A stretch of 64,000 nucleotides of DNA, taken from a bacterium (GTDB lineage: Bacteria; Cyanobacteriota; Vampirovibrionia; Gastranaerophilales; Gastranaerophilaceae). Position numbers and translations under genes: made by a program. The DNA lies in contig JAFRAO010000005.1 in assembly GCA_017405375.1 (NCBI GenBank), positions 1 through 64,000 on the forward strand. Reading direction: 5' to 3'. Positions 6,777-16,021 of the stretch are shown in pieces. The notes beneath the pieces are model-generated. The model worked only from the letters and a program-made list of their open reading frames with translations, searched no databases and was not told where the DNA came from. Every line of letters begins with the position of its first letter. Positions within the stretch are counted from its first letter, which is position 1.

Positions 6777-9593
6777 CTATCTTGAAATAGCTTCTTGGCA
6801 TTCTGCACAAATACCGTCGCTGTTAAGTTCTCTGTATTTCCAACAACGAGAGCATTTTTCACCAAGTGCTTTTGTAACCCAAACTGTGCAATTGTCTTCT
6901 GTATATTCATTCAACACATCAGCCGGTTTTTCTTCTGTTACAAATGCTTGTGATGTAATAAATATATTGCAAAGTTCACTTTCACAAGATTTTAATAAGT
7001 CTTTGATAGTGTCGTCTTTAACATAAACTGCAACTTCAAGTGAACTTCCGACTTTTTTGTCTGCTCTTAACGGTTCAATTGCTTTTGTTACAATTTCGCG
7101 AGTTTTCAAGATTTTTTCAAATTCTTGTTCAAGATTTACATTATTCCATTCATCTTTCATTTCAGGCCAAGATGATAATAAAATACTTTCTAATCCGCCT
7201 TTTTGTTGTTGTGGAACATTTTGCCAAATGTCTTCCGCTTGATGTGGCATTACAGGCATAATTATTCGAACTAATGCTTGTAAAATTTCATGCATTACAG
7301 TTTGGCAAGCTCGTCTTGAAAGTGATTTTTTACCTGATGTATATAATCTGTCTTTTACAATATCAAGATAGAATGCACTTAAATCAACTGCTGCAAAGTT
7401 TTGTAAGCATTGGAAATATTTATAGAATTCATAACCCTCAAACGCTTCTGTTACATTTTCAATAAGTTTGTACAATTTGTGTAATGCAAATTTATCCAAG
7501 TCTTTCAAGTCTTTGTAATCAACGTAATCTTTTTCTGGGTCAAAATCAAATAAATTACCGATTAAAAATCTTGCTGTATTTCTTGTTTTTTTGAATATTT
7601 CTGCAAGCTGCTTAACTATATTATCACCGATTTTTATATCGTTTCTGTAATCAACTGATGCTGCCCAAAGTCTTAGAATATCAGCCCCGTAATTTTTGAT
7701 AATATCATCAGGTCTGATGTAATTACCTAAGGATTTAGACATTTTTCTGCCATCTTCTCCAAATACAAATCCGTGTGTTAAAACTTGCTTATATGGAGCT
7801 ATGCCCTGAGTTGCAACAGATGTTAATAGTGAAGATTGGAACCAGCCTCTATGTTGGTCAGAACCTTCCAAATACATATCAACAGGAGTGTGATTTAATT
7901 CATCAGCTCTTTTATCAACAACCGCTCTCCAAGATACTCCTGAATCAAACCAAACATCCATAATGTCTTTTTCTTTTCTGAAGTGCGTTTTTCCACATTT
8001 TGGACAAACAAATCCTTCAGGTAAAAGTTCTTTTTCTGAATATTTAACCCACGCATCAGAAGATTCTTTTTCAAATAGTTTTGCTACGTGTTCAATAGTT
8101 TCATTTGTAACAATAACTTCTCCACAGTCTTCACAATAGAATACCGGAATTGGAACACCCCATGCACGTTGACGTGAAATACACCAATCAGTACGCCCTT
8201 CAACCATGTTGGAAATTCTCGCTTCACCTGATGCCGGTATAAATTTTACATCTTTGATTGCTTTTAGAGCTTCATCTCTGAATTTGTCAACTTTTACAAA
8301 CCATTGAGGTGTAGCTCTGTAAATTACAGGATGCTTACATCTCCAACAGTGAGGATAACTGTGTTGCAAGTCTGCTGCTGCAAGTAATGCTCCACAGTTT
8401 TTTAATTTGTCTATTACGATAGAATTACCTTTATAGTAAGGAATTCCCGCTAAATCACCTGCTTCTTCCGTCCAAACACCTTTAGCATCTAACGGAGAAT
8501 ATACTCCAATTTTGTATTTGCAGCAAACTTCATAGTCTTCTAAACCATGTCCGGGTGCAGTATGAACTGAACCTGTACCGGCATCAAGCGTAACGTGTTC
8601 CCCGCAAATTAGTGTTGAATTTCTGTCATAAAGCGGATGTTTTGTATTCAAAAGTTCTAAATCTTCACCCTTGCAAGTTCCTAAAATTGTTATGTCTTCT
8701 TCCCTCCAGTCAACTCCGTTTAAGAAATTGCCTAACAAGCCTGTTGCTGCATAGTAAACATCATTATTGTATTTAAAGAAAGAATATTCAAATCTTGGAT
8801 GAACACTGATTGCCAAGTTTGACGGAATAGTCCAAGGAGTTGTTGTCCAAATTATTGAATAAATATTGTTTTCAGATTTTAGAAAATCGAATTTTTCTTT
8901 CAATTTGTTTGTACTTTCTTCATCAAACTTAAATCTTACATAAATTGATGTTGATGTATGGTCTGCATATTCAACTTCTGCTTCAGCAAGAGCTGTTTCA
9001 CAAGAAGCACACCAATAAACGGGCTTTAAACCTTTTTCGATGTACCCTTTTTTGTACATTTCGCCAAATACTCTAACTTGTTCAGCTTCGTATTCGCCGT
9101 CAATTGTTAAATAAGGATGTTCCCAGTTTCCTAAAACACCAAGTCTTTTAAATTCAGATTCTTGACCTTTTAAGCTTTTGTGTGCATATTCTCTGCATTT
9201 TGCTCTTAATTCCGCAGGAGTAACTGCATTTCTGCCACCTTCAATATTTTTTACAACTTTGTTTTCAATAGGAAGTCCGTGTCCATCGTATCCGGGAACA
9301 TAAGGAGCATAAAATCCTCTTTGAGTTTTGTATTTAATTAAAATATCTTTTAAAATTTTATTTAAAGCTGTTCCTACATGAATTTTTTCAGAACTCAAAT
9401 ATGGCGGTCCATCGTGTAAAATAAAACTGTTTGCCTTATCTCGATTTTCTGTCATTTTTTGATATATTTGTTTTTCTTCCCAAAATTTTTGAGTTTCAGG
9501 TTCTTTTTTTGTTGCATTTGCACGCATTTCAAGAGTCGTTTTTGGTAGATTTAATGTATCTTTAAAATCTTTTTTTTCTGTTTCTTGTACCAT
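6777..9593 (-). CDS. ileS: Isoleucyl-tRNA synthetase
   Basis: A 938-residue class I aminoacyl-tRNA synthetase of normal bacterial length. The order is: N-terminal catalytic half with HDGPPY (60-65), CP1 editing domain with TIWTTTPWTIPSN-type wording and GTGSVHTAPGHG, WFDSGVSW, KMSKS (about 616-620), anticodon-binding helices, and a C-terminal zinc ribbon CSRCW...CAEC near 910-928. The HIGH signature is altered: residues 72-75 read HVGT, with Thr for the last His. The gene follows the symporter gene by seven bases on the same strand, and GAGGATT at the symporter's end may serve as its ribosome site. Confidence 0.96.
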   Translation of the reverse strand: MVQETEKKDFKDTLNLPKTTLEMRANATKKEPETQKFWEEKQIYQKMTENRDKANSFILHDGPPYLSSEKIHVGTALNKILKDILIKYKTQRGFYAPYVPGYDGHGLPIENKVVKNIEGGRNAVTPAELRAKCREYAHKSLKGQESEFKRLGVLGNWEHPYLTIDGEYEAEQVRVFGEMYKKGYIEKGLKPVYWCASCETALAEAEVEYADHTSTSIYVRFKFDEESTNKLKEKFDFLKSENNIYSIIWTTTPWTIPSNLAISVHPRFEYSFFKYNNDVYYAATGLLGNFLNGVDWREEDITILGTCKGEDLELLNTKHPLYDRNSTLICGEHVTLDAGTGSVHTAPGHGLEDYEVCCKYKIGVYSPLDAKGVWTEEAGDLAGIPYYKGNSIVIDKLKNCGALLAAADLQHSYPHCWRCKHPVIYRATPQWFVKVDKFRDEALKAIKDVKFIPASGEARISNMVEGRTDWCISRQRAWGVPIPVFYCEDCGEVIVTNETIEHVAKLFEKESSDAWVKYSEKELLPEGFVCPKCGKTHFRKEKDIMDVWFDSGVSWRAVVDKRADELNHTPVDMYLEGSDQHRGWFQSSLLTSVATQGIAPYKQVLTHGFVFGEDGRKMSKSLGNYIRPDDIIKNYGADILRLWAASVDYRNDIKIGDNIVKQLAEIFKKTRNTARFLIGNLFDFDPEKDYVDYKDLKDLDKFALHKLYKLIENVTEAFEGYEFYKYFQCLQNFAAVDLSAFYLDIVKDRLYTSGKKSLSRRACQTVMHEILQALVRIIMPVMPHQAEDIWQNVPQQQKGGLESILLSSWPEMKDEWNNVNLEQEFEKILKTREIVTKAIEPLRADKKVGSSLEVAVYVKDDTIKDLLKSCESELCNIFITSQAFVTEEKPADVLNEYTEDNCTVWVTKALGEKCSRCWKYRELNSDGICAECQEAISR

Positions 9594-9600
9594 TTTTTAT

Positions 9601-10917
9601 TTAATCCTCATTAACTAATTTCAATTTAATTTCTTTTCTACGTTCTGCAAAATATTCCAATAAATGTTTTCTTCTTTTGTCTTTTGAAAGGAATTTATGC
9701 ATTTTTTCATCATCGAATTGACCTTCCCAACGGGCAATAGCAACTGTTGCAACGCAGTTACCGATTAAGTTTGTCGTGGTTCTGCCCATATCAAGAATAT
9801 GGTCAATACCAAGTAATATCGCAACCCCAATTATAGGGTAGTTAAATGTCGTTAAAGTACCTGCAAGTACGATTAATGAAACTCTCGGAACACCTGCAAT
9901 ACCTTTACTTGCAAACATAAGAGCAAGCATTATTACAAGTTGTTGTTCCAAATTCAAATTTATTCCGACTAACTGTGTTGAAAACAGAACAGCCATTGCA
10001 ACACCAAGAGTTGAGCCATCTAAATTAAACGTATATCCTGTCGGCATAACAAAACTTACAATGTTTCTCGGAACGCCAAATTTTTCCATAATTTCCATTG
10101 ATTTTGGAAGTGCAGCCTCTGAACTTGTTGTTGTAAACGCTAGCAAAATTTGGTCTTTCAATGCGTTCATAAGTTTCCAAAAAGGAACTCTTGCAAAGAA
10201 ACAAATTCCATATAGGACAACGCATATAAATATTGCTATTGCAGTGTATAGGCAGAATATAACTTTTGCATAATTTTTTAATATACCGATACCGTTTGCA
10301 CCAATAGCGGAAGATACCGCGCCAAAAATACCTAAAGGTGCAAAATACATAACGTATTCCGTAAATTTAAACATTATTTTTGCAGTTGAACTAAGTATAT
10401 CTAAAACAGGTTTTGCAGCTTTTCCGACAGCACAAATAGCAATAGAAAAGAATACTGAGAAAATTACGATTTGAAGTAAGTTACCGTCAGCCATAGATTT
10501 TATGACGGAAGTCGGGAACATTCCAACAATCATATCACTAATAGAGTTGTTTGGGTTAATGGTTGCAAGATGTTGAGCGGCTTGCATATCGTGAGCATTT
10601 GTTGTAACACTAAAACCTTCACCCGGTTTTACAATATTACCCATCGCAAGACCTATAACCAAGGCTAATGTTGATACTATTTCAAAATAAACTAATGTTT
10701 TTAAACCGATTTTACCAAGGCTTTTAATATCCCCATGACCTGCAATACCTACAACAAGAGTTGAAAATATTAACGGTGCGATAATCATTTTAACCATATT
10801 TAAGAAAATTTTTGCCAATATATCGGTTTTTACAGCCAAATGCGGACACAACCAGCCGAATAAAATACCGATTACCAGTGCGCTAAAAATAAATACAGTT
10901 AAGTTTGAACCTTTCAA
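9601..10917 (-). CDS. gltP: Dicarboxylate/amino acid:cation symporter (GltP/DctA family)
   Basis: A 438-residue membrane transporter that imports glutamate, aspartate or C4-dicarboxylates with Na+ or H+. Visible family signatures are the serine-rich loop AFTTTSSEAALPKSM, MPTGYTFNLDGST and the C-terminal DHILDMGRTTTNLIGNCVA. Eight or so hydrophobic segments are evident. I place the start at the TTG at 10917, since AGGGG lies eight bases upstream. The longer frame beginning at ATG 10956 lacks a ribosome site and would add 13 residues not usual for the family. Substrate cannot be fixed from sequence alone. It is cotranscribed with ileS. Confidence 0.9.
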   Translation of the reverse strand: MKGSNLTVFIFSALVIGILFGWLCPHLAVKTDILAKIFLNMVKMIIAPLIFSTLVVGIAGHGDIKSLGKIGLKTLVYFEIVSTLALVIGLAMGNIVKPGEGFSVTTNAHDMQAAQHLATINPNNSISDMIVGMFPTSVIKSMADGNLLQIVIFSVFFSIAICAVGKAAKPVLDILSSTAKIMFKFTEYVMYFAPLGIFGAVSSAIGANGIGILKNYAKVIFCLYTAIAIFICVVLYGICFFARVPFWKLMNALKDQILLAFTTTSSEAALPKSMEIMEKFGVPRNIVSFVMPTGYTFNLDGSTLGVAMAVLFSTQLVGINLNLEQQLVIMLALMFASKGIAGVPRVSLIVLAGTLTTFNYPIIGVAILLGIDHILDMGRTTTNLIGNCVATVAIARWEGQFDDEKMHKFLSKDKRRKHLLEYFAERRKEIKLKLVNED

Positions 10918-11034
10918 GATTACTACCCCTATCGTAAATTTAATTACAGATAACATTCTACTACAAACATGCTAAAAATTAAAAAATTTTGATATTATCT
11001 TAATATATTAATTGTAAAATTTACAATTAATGAC

Positions 11035-11060
11035 AAAGAACCGCTTTTTTGCGGTTCTTT
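11035..11060 (-). terminator. Terminator-like hairpin after the 926-aa gene
   Basis: AAAGAACCGC and GCGGTTCTTT form a perfect 10-bp stem around a six-base loop. It lies between the end of the 926-aa gene (11123) and the symporter gene. The T tract is weak in both directions. Confidence 0.7.
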
Positions 11061-11122
11061 ACTGATTCGGTATAAATACAAAATTATTCTATATTCAATG
11101 ATTCATGTTATTTCTAAGATTA

Positions 11123-13903
11123 TTAGCCCGGTATATATTTATTTAACTCTGCCATAACTCTTGCTATTGCTTTATCTACATCGGCAGGAGTTTTCGCATT
11201 TTTAAGTGCCTCATAATAATTTGCCATGGCTTTTCTTGATTGCGGATATACTTCATTCCAATCATTTCTGATAATTTTATATTTATTTTGAATTTCTTCG
11301 GCAGCTTTTCGTTGTGCTTTGTTATAGAATTTAATTTCTTTAGGTTTATTATCCGGTGCCGGTGTAGGATTAACAGGTTCGTTATCCGGAACAACAGACG
11401 GCTCTGCCGGTGGATTTTCCTCAGGTACACCTTTTTCCCCGAATTTTAGATTTTCCATTTTTTCTAAATTTTCTGTCATTATTTTTAAGGCTTCATTCTT
11501 AGCTTCGTCGGTATTTGCTTCATTAAATGCTTTTAATGCACCGTCAAAACTTCCTTTTGCAGCAGCAAATTCAGCTTTTGAAGAATCTGTACCATTGATT
11601 TCAGGATTTTGTACTCCGGAAACTATACCGTTTGTTTCAAAATCATGATTTATTGTATCTGCTAATCTTGCATACATTTCTGTTGTTTTTGAAGCATCCA
11701 ATCCAAGATTTTTTATACTTTCTGTTAACGATTTACCCGCTTCATTTTCAGAACCTTTTCTGGTAGCTTCAGCCAATTTTAAAATAGATGCTGAATGAGC
11801 AGTTTTTAAACCGCCGTCAGTTGAAAAATATTCTGAAAGTTCACTGCCTTTGTTATCTTTTAACGCTTGTGCCATTGATTCACATTCTTGTTCAATTTCT
11901 TTTTCGCGTCTTGTTTTATTTGCATTATCTTGTTCAACTTCAGCTTTTGCCTTTGCGGCACCATCCTTTGCTTTGGCTGATGCAGATGAAGCAGAACCTT
12001 TTTTAGATTCCGTTTGTTGCGTTGCTTCAGGAGTTTTGGTTTGCTCAGGAGCTTTGGAATCTGAATTGTTTGCAGGTTTTGGAGTTTGCTCACTTGCTCT
12101 TGCTTGTTCGGTAGCTTTTGCTTCTGCCTGTTTTGCAGATTCTTGAGCTTTAGAATTTTGTTCTTTGGCTTTAGTTGCTGCAGCTTTAACCTTATCAGAT
12201 ACGGATGATACAGATGCTTTTTTAGCTTCTTGTTCAACAGCAGGTTTTTGAACCTCAGGCGCAGGCGCTTGCGCTGTTTTGGTTTCCTGCACTATTGGTT
12301 TTGGTTGTTCTGCTTTTGGAGTTTGAGGTTTTGGCTCAGGTGTCTTTGGAACTTCTGTTTTACCTGTGTCAGCAGGTTTTGCATCTGTTTTTGGACTATT
12401 CTGTGTCGGTTTGTTATCTTTAATTTTAGATTTCGGTCCAAATTTCGTTTCTTCTAATCGATTTAACAAAGTAATTTGCGTATCAGTATCACCTGATTTT
12501 ATGGCTTGTTCCCATCTTTTTTCAAATGTTTTATCTTTACCATCAGTATAAACAGATTTTAATTCATTTAATACCTGCTGTGTATCGTCTTTCCTTAATC
12601 CAAGACTTGAAACCATATCTGTCATTGATTTGCCATCTTTTCTAAGAGCTTCTGTTTTTAATCTGATAACATCATCTGAACTTTGATTAAACGCTTTTTT
12701 AAATTCTTCGCCGTTTTTTCCATCCAAAGCCTTTGTTAATTGGACATAAGATGCACGCGCATTTGTTACTTTACCTAATTTGTGTCCTGCTCCTTCAGCT
12801 TTAGCTTCTAAATCTCCTTCTTCTTCCACTAAACCATCGTCTAACGTAGCATTAGGATTTTTAGTTTCTTCTACGAGTTTCATTCTTGCTATTGAATTTT
12901 CATATCTAATTTCCTTATAATCGTTATTTGCATCTCTATATAAACGTTTATGTTCACTTATGGATTCTGATAGTTTATCATAGGCTTCTTTATCACCTGT
13001 AGACAATTTATCATATTCTTCTTGAGAAATTGCACCACTTAAAGCATTATAATCTCGCATAGCTTTAGATTCTTTAAATTTTGAATCACCAACAGGACCA
13101 AATGCTTGTTCTTCAAGTTCTTTTGTCAATTTAGCTTTTTCTTCGGTTGTTTTTGCATTGTTCCAGCGATTTTGAAAATCTGCATCAACACTACCGCCAT
13201 TTTGATTTATATAACTTGTAAATCTATAATACATCATTCCTATCGCATCATCTGCTTTAACACTATCTTCAGAATAAAGATTCTGGATATATTCTGTCAT
13301 TGAGCAACCTTTTTCATTACGAACATCTACGGCTAACTGCGACGTGGATTCATAACTGCCAAATTTTCTCATATCTTGGTATAACTTGTCTTTATCACCT
13401 GATTTTAGTACTTCTGACATATTTTCATACCCTTCTGCTAGATTATCAGAATATTCGGCAGCTTTAACACTTTTATATGCATTATCTAATCTAATCTCGG
13501 CTCTATCGTCAGCAGATAAAACACGCTCACCTTTTGGAGAACCAGGTTGTGTATATTCTGTAGATATATTTTTTAACGTTATTTTACCATTTACAGATTT
13601 GAAATAGTTATAATTAAATCCATCACCACCATTAATTGTTTTGCTATCAGCATCTCTTACATGCCCGCAAGTTTTATCTTTTTTAGTTACTTTTCCATTT
13701 TCTTTAACTTCAAACATTGAGCATACTTGTGAATCTCTGTCATCACCTGTATCGTGTTGTTGAATCCATAAAGATTGCTCCTTAAATTCAGCCTCAGCTT
13801 TTTTTACAGCATTTTCATAATCTTCCTGAGATGATTGTAATCTTGATGAAATATCTTGTGGCTGAAATCCACCTGCACGCAAGTCCGGAAATATCTTTAT
13901 CAT
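11123..13903 (-). CDS. Large repeat protein of unknown function with a C-terminal module shared with its neighbour
   Basis: A 926-residue, very hydrophilic protein with no signal peptide or membrane segment. Three degenerate repeats of about 110-140 residues are visible. Each has G-S-[ML]-T followed by a helix (GCSMTEYIQNL, GKSMTDMVSSLGL, GKSLTESIKNLGL) and ends in a Phe-Gly signature (AFGPVGDSK near 268, KFGPKSK near 488, LKFGEKG near 821). Between repeats two and three, residues about 495-670 are a Pro/Ala/Lys/Gln-rich linker. The last 75 residues (FYNKAQRKAAEEIQ ... YPQSRKAMANYYEALKNAK) match the C-terminus of the 223-aa protein. SD AAGGAG. A cell-surface, secreted or effector role is possible but unproven. 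Confidence 0.8.
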   Translation of the reverse strand: MIKIFPDLRAGGFQPQDISSRLQSSQEDYENAVKKAEAEFKEQSLWIQQHDTGDDRDSQVCSMFEVKENGKVTKKDKTCGHVRDADSKTINGGDGFNYNYFKSVNGKITLKNISTEYTQPGSPKGERVLSADDRAEIRLDNAYKSVKAAEYSDNLAEGYENMSEVLKSGDKDKLYQDMRKFGSYESTSQLAVDVRNEKGCSMTEYIQNLYSEDSVKADDAIGMMYYRFTSYINQNGGSVDADFQNRWNNAKTTEEKAKLTKELEEQAFGPVGDSKFKESKAMRDYNALSGAISQEEYDKLSTGDKEAYDKLSESISEHKRLYRDANNDYKEIRYENSIARMKLVEETKNPNATLDDGLVEEEGDLEAKAEGAGHKLGKVTNARASYVQLTKALDGKNGEEFKKAFNQSSDDVIRLKTEALRKDGKSMTDMVSSLGLRKDDTQQVLNELKSVYTDGKDKTFEKRWEQAIKSGDTDTQITLLNRLEETKFGPKSKIKDNKPTQNSPKTDAKPADTGKTEVPKTPEPKPQTPKAEQPKPIVQETKTAQAPAPEVQKPAVEQEAKKASVSSVSDKVKAAATKAKEQNSKAQESAKQAEAKATEQARASEQTPKPANNSDSKAPEQTKTPEATQQTESKKGSASSASAKAKDGAAKAKAEVEQDNANKTRREKEIEQECESMAQALKDNKGSELSEYFSTDGGLKTAHSASILKLAEATRKGSENEAGKSLTESIKNLGLDASKTTEMYARLADTINHDFETNGIVSGVQNPEINGTDSSKAEFAAAKGSFDGALKAFNEANTDEAKNEALKIMTENLEKMENLKFGEKGVPEENPPAEPSVVPDNEPVNPTPAPDNKPKEIKFYNKAQRKAAEEIQNKYKIIRNDWNEVYPQSRKAMANYYEALKNAKTPADVDKAIARVMAELNKYIPG

Positions 13904-13908
13904 ATAAA

Positions 13909-13934
13909 CTCTCCTTTTTAAACTCTATCATATC
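13909..13934 (-). promoter_or_regulatory. Conserved leader block upstream of the 926-aa gene
   Basis: GATATGATAGAGTTTAAAAA followed by GGAGAG reads into the start codon. The same block, with one extra base in the A run, lies at 14644-14670 before the 223-aa gene. It holds the ribosome site and a possible -10 (TATGAT), suggesting common control of both paralogues. Confidence 0.6.
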
Positions 13935-13966
13935 ATCTGTTATCTGTATAAAAACATTTAGAAAGA

Positions 13967-14638
13967 CTATTTTTCAAATAAAATTACATAGTTTCCTAAT
14001 TCTTTTTTGACATCTGCTATAGCTCTATCCACATCGGCCTGAGATTTAGCATTTTTAAGTGCCTGATAATAATTTGCCATAGCTTTTCTTGATTGCGGAT
14101 ATACTTCTGAAAAATTATTTTTGATATTTTTATAACTATGTTGAATTTCTTCAGCAGCTTTTCGTTGTGCTTTATTATAGAATTTTATTCCATTATTGGC
14201 TGCATTATTAGAATTTTTATTTTCTGTTTTTGGTTGTTCATCGGCTACTTTAGCAGAATCTTTACTTGTTTCTTCTTTAAGCGCTGTTGTAAAATTGCTA
14301 AATCCGCGTTCAGAATCAATCTCTTTTTGAACTTGCGCTTCAGCAGAATCAATCTCTTTTTGAGCTTGCGCTTTATCATATTCTGTTGTTGCACCAGCCA
14401 ACATTTCCTCTGCGTTTGCCAATCTGTCAGAAGCACCGGAATAGCGCTCAAATGCACCTGATATTTGACTGCCAATTCCTGATAATGCATTTTTGGAACC
14501 ATTCAACAAATCACCAATAGAAAAATCATTTCCAGAAGCGGGTGCATTATCATCAGGTTTTTGTTGTCTTCTAATATCGCCAATTCCTGTATTACCTTGC
14601 GGACCAGTTACATTTAAATCTAAATACATTCTAATCAT
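13967..14638 (-). CDS. Paralogue of the 926-aa protein, sharing N-terminal tag and C-terminal module
   Basis: A 223-residue hydrophilic protein. It begins MIRMYLDL, close to MIKIFPDL of the neighbour, and ends with the same 70-residue helical module (IKFYNKAQRKAAEEIQ ... YPQSRKAMANYYQALKNAK, about residues 148-219). The middle is low in complexity, with a short tandem repeat AQ/VQKEIDS[AE]. No signal peptide. It lies 63 bases upstream of the larger gene on the same strand, each with its own SD. The conserved ends with variable middles suggest that the ends carry a shared targeting, secretion or assembly function. Family unknown. Confidence 0.78.
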   Translation of the reverse strand: MIRMYLDLNVTGPQGNTGIGDIRRQQKPDDNAPASGNDFSIGDLLNGSKNALSGIGSQISGAFERYSGASDRLANAEEMLAGATTEYDKAQAQKEIDSAEAQVQKEIDSERGFSNFTTALKEETSKDSAKVADEQPKTENKNSNNAANNGIKFYNKAQRKAAEEIQHSYKNIKNNFSEVYPQSRKAMANYYQALKNAKSQADVDRAIADVKKELGNYVILFEK

Positions 14639-14643
14639 AAGCG

Positions 14644-14670
14644 CTCTCCTTTTTTAAACTCTATCATATC
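14644..14670 (-). promoter_or_regulatory. Conserved leader block upstream of the 223-aa gene
   Basis: Second copy of the leader at 13909-13934, identical except for one base in a homopolymer run. Includes the SD AAGGAGAG. Confidence 0.6.
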
Positions 14671-14829
14671 TTCAGTTATATATATAAACGACATTTTAAA
14701 ATAAAAATTTCAGTAAATTCAAAAAAGTTTACAAATTTTTCAAAAAAAAGATGGGGAGCGGGTTTAGGCTATTTTTTGTAGATAAAATCCCTTCTTAACA
14801 TTTATTTACATTCTTAATATTTTAACACC

Positions 14830-14857
14830 AATGCCCTGAAATTTATTTCAGGGCATT
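14830..14857 (-). terminator. Terminator-like hairpin after fba
   Basis: AATGCCCTGAA and TTCAGGGCATT form an 11-bp perfect stem, 30 bases past the aldolase stop codon. Confidence 0.75.
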
Positions 14858-14886
14858 GTTTATTCTATTTGTTTTTGCAAATCTAA

Positions 14887-15846
14887 TTAGTCGTCTGCAT
14901 GACCTGCTGTGCCAAGAACATCTCTCATCTTGTGCATAACCATTTCTTTAACTGCAGTTCTGCCAGGACCCATATATTCACGTGGGTCGAATTTTTCAGG
15001 ATGTTCAATGAAGAATTCTCTGATAGTAGATGTCATTGCTAATCTTAAGTCTGTATCGATGTTAATTTTAGCAACACCGTGTTTAGATGCGTAATTTAAC
15101 ATATCTTCAGGAACACCTTGAGCATCAGGTAAGTTACCGCCATATTTATTACATTTAGCAACAAATTCTTTAGGAACTGATGATGAACCGTGAAGAACGA
15201 TTGGATAATCACCAAAACCAGCCTCTTTTAAAGCATCTTTAATTTCTTTTAGTCTGTCAAAGTCTAATTTAGCTTCACCTTTGAATTTGTATGCACCGTG
15301 TGATGTACCGATAGCAATAGCTAAAGAATCACAACCTGTTTGTTTAACAAATTCAACAGCTTCTTTAACGTTTGTATATTTAGCATCTTTAGCATCAACG
15401 TTAACGTCATCTTCAACACCTGCTAATTTACCAAGTTCTGCTTCAACAGAAACTCCTCTTTCGTGAGCGTATTCAACAACTTGTTTTGTAACTTTAACGT
15501 TTTCTTCGAATGGGAATCTTGAACCGTCAATCATAACAGATGAGAAACCACCGTCAATACAAGCTTTACAAATTTCAAAATCAGCACCGTGGTCTAAGTG
15601 TAATGCGACAGGTACTGTTGTTGTAGCTAATGCAGCTTCAACTAATTTGATTAAATATGTTTGGTTTGCATATTTTCTGGCACCTGCAGAAACTTGTAAA
15701 ATAATTGGTGAACGAGTTTCTTCAGCTGCTTCTGCAATACCTTGTAAAATTTCCATGTTGTTAACATTGTAAGCACCGATAGCATAACCGCCAGCTAATG
15801 CTTTTTTGAACATTTCGCCTGTTCCTACTAATTTTCTTTCACTCAT
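14887..15846 (-). CDS. fba: Class II fructose-1,6-bisphosphate aldolase
   Basis: A 319-residue glycolytic enzyme that cleaves fructose-1,6-bisphosphate reversibly into dihydroxyacetone phosphate and glyceraldehyde-3-phosphate. The zinc-binding HLDHGAD, VEAELGKLAG, SHGAYK and VLHGSSS motifs are all visible. A preceding AAGGAGA supports the start at 15846. Its codons look highly optimised (GCA, GTA, AAC), as for pgk later in the window. It is transcribed divergently from the antiporter gene, with about 175 bases between them holding promoters for both. Confidence 0.95.
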   Translation of the reverse strand: MSERKLVGTGEMFKKALAGGYAIGAYNVNNMEILQGIAEAAEETRSPIILQVSAGARKYANQTYLIKLVEAALATTTVPVALHLDHGADFEICKACIDGGFSSVMIDGSRFPFEENVKVTKQVVEYAHERGVSVEAELGKLAGVEDDVNVDAKDAKYTNVKEAVEFVKQTGCDSLAIAIGTSHGAYKFKGEAKLDFDRLKEIKDALKEAGFGDYPIVLHGSSSVPKEFVAKCNKYGGNLPDAQGVPEDMLNYASKHGVAKINIDTDLRLAMTSTIREFFIEHPEKFDPREYMGPGRTAVKEMVMHKMRDVLGTAGHADD

Positions 15847-16021
15847 TTGAAATCTCCTTTTTATAAAGTCATTTACATGTACATTGTATTACAAAAATTA
15901 TTGAATGCAATTTTTCAATACTCTTTAACATTGAAATAGTAAATTACTCAATAATATAATTTTACTTTCGGTATATTTATTATACAATTAGAAAGTATTA
16001 GTACAAATAGAGGGATAAAAA

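Noticed and set aside
11788-12551. Long open frames on the plus strand opposite the 926-aa gene
   Set aside because: They lie opposite the Pro/Ala/Lys-rich linker; repetitive codons keep the reverse frames open, and the peptides have no plausible composition or SD.
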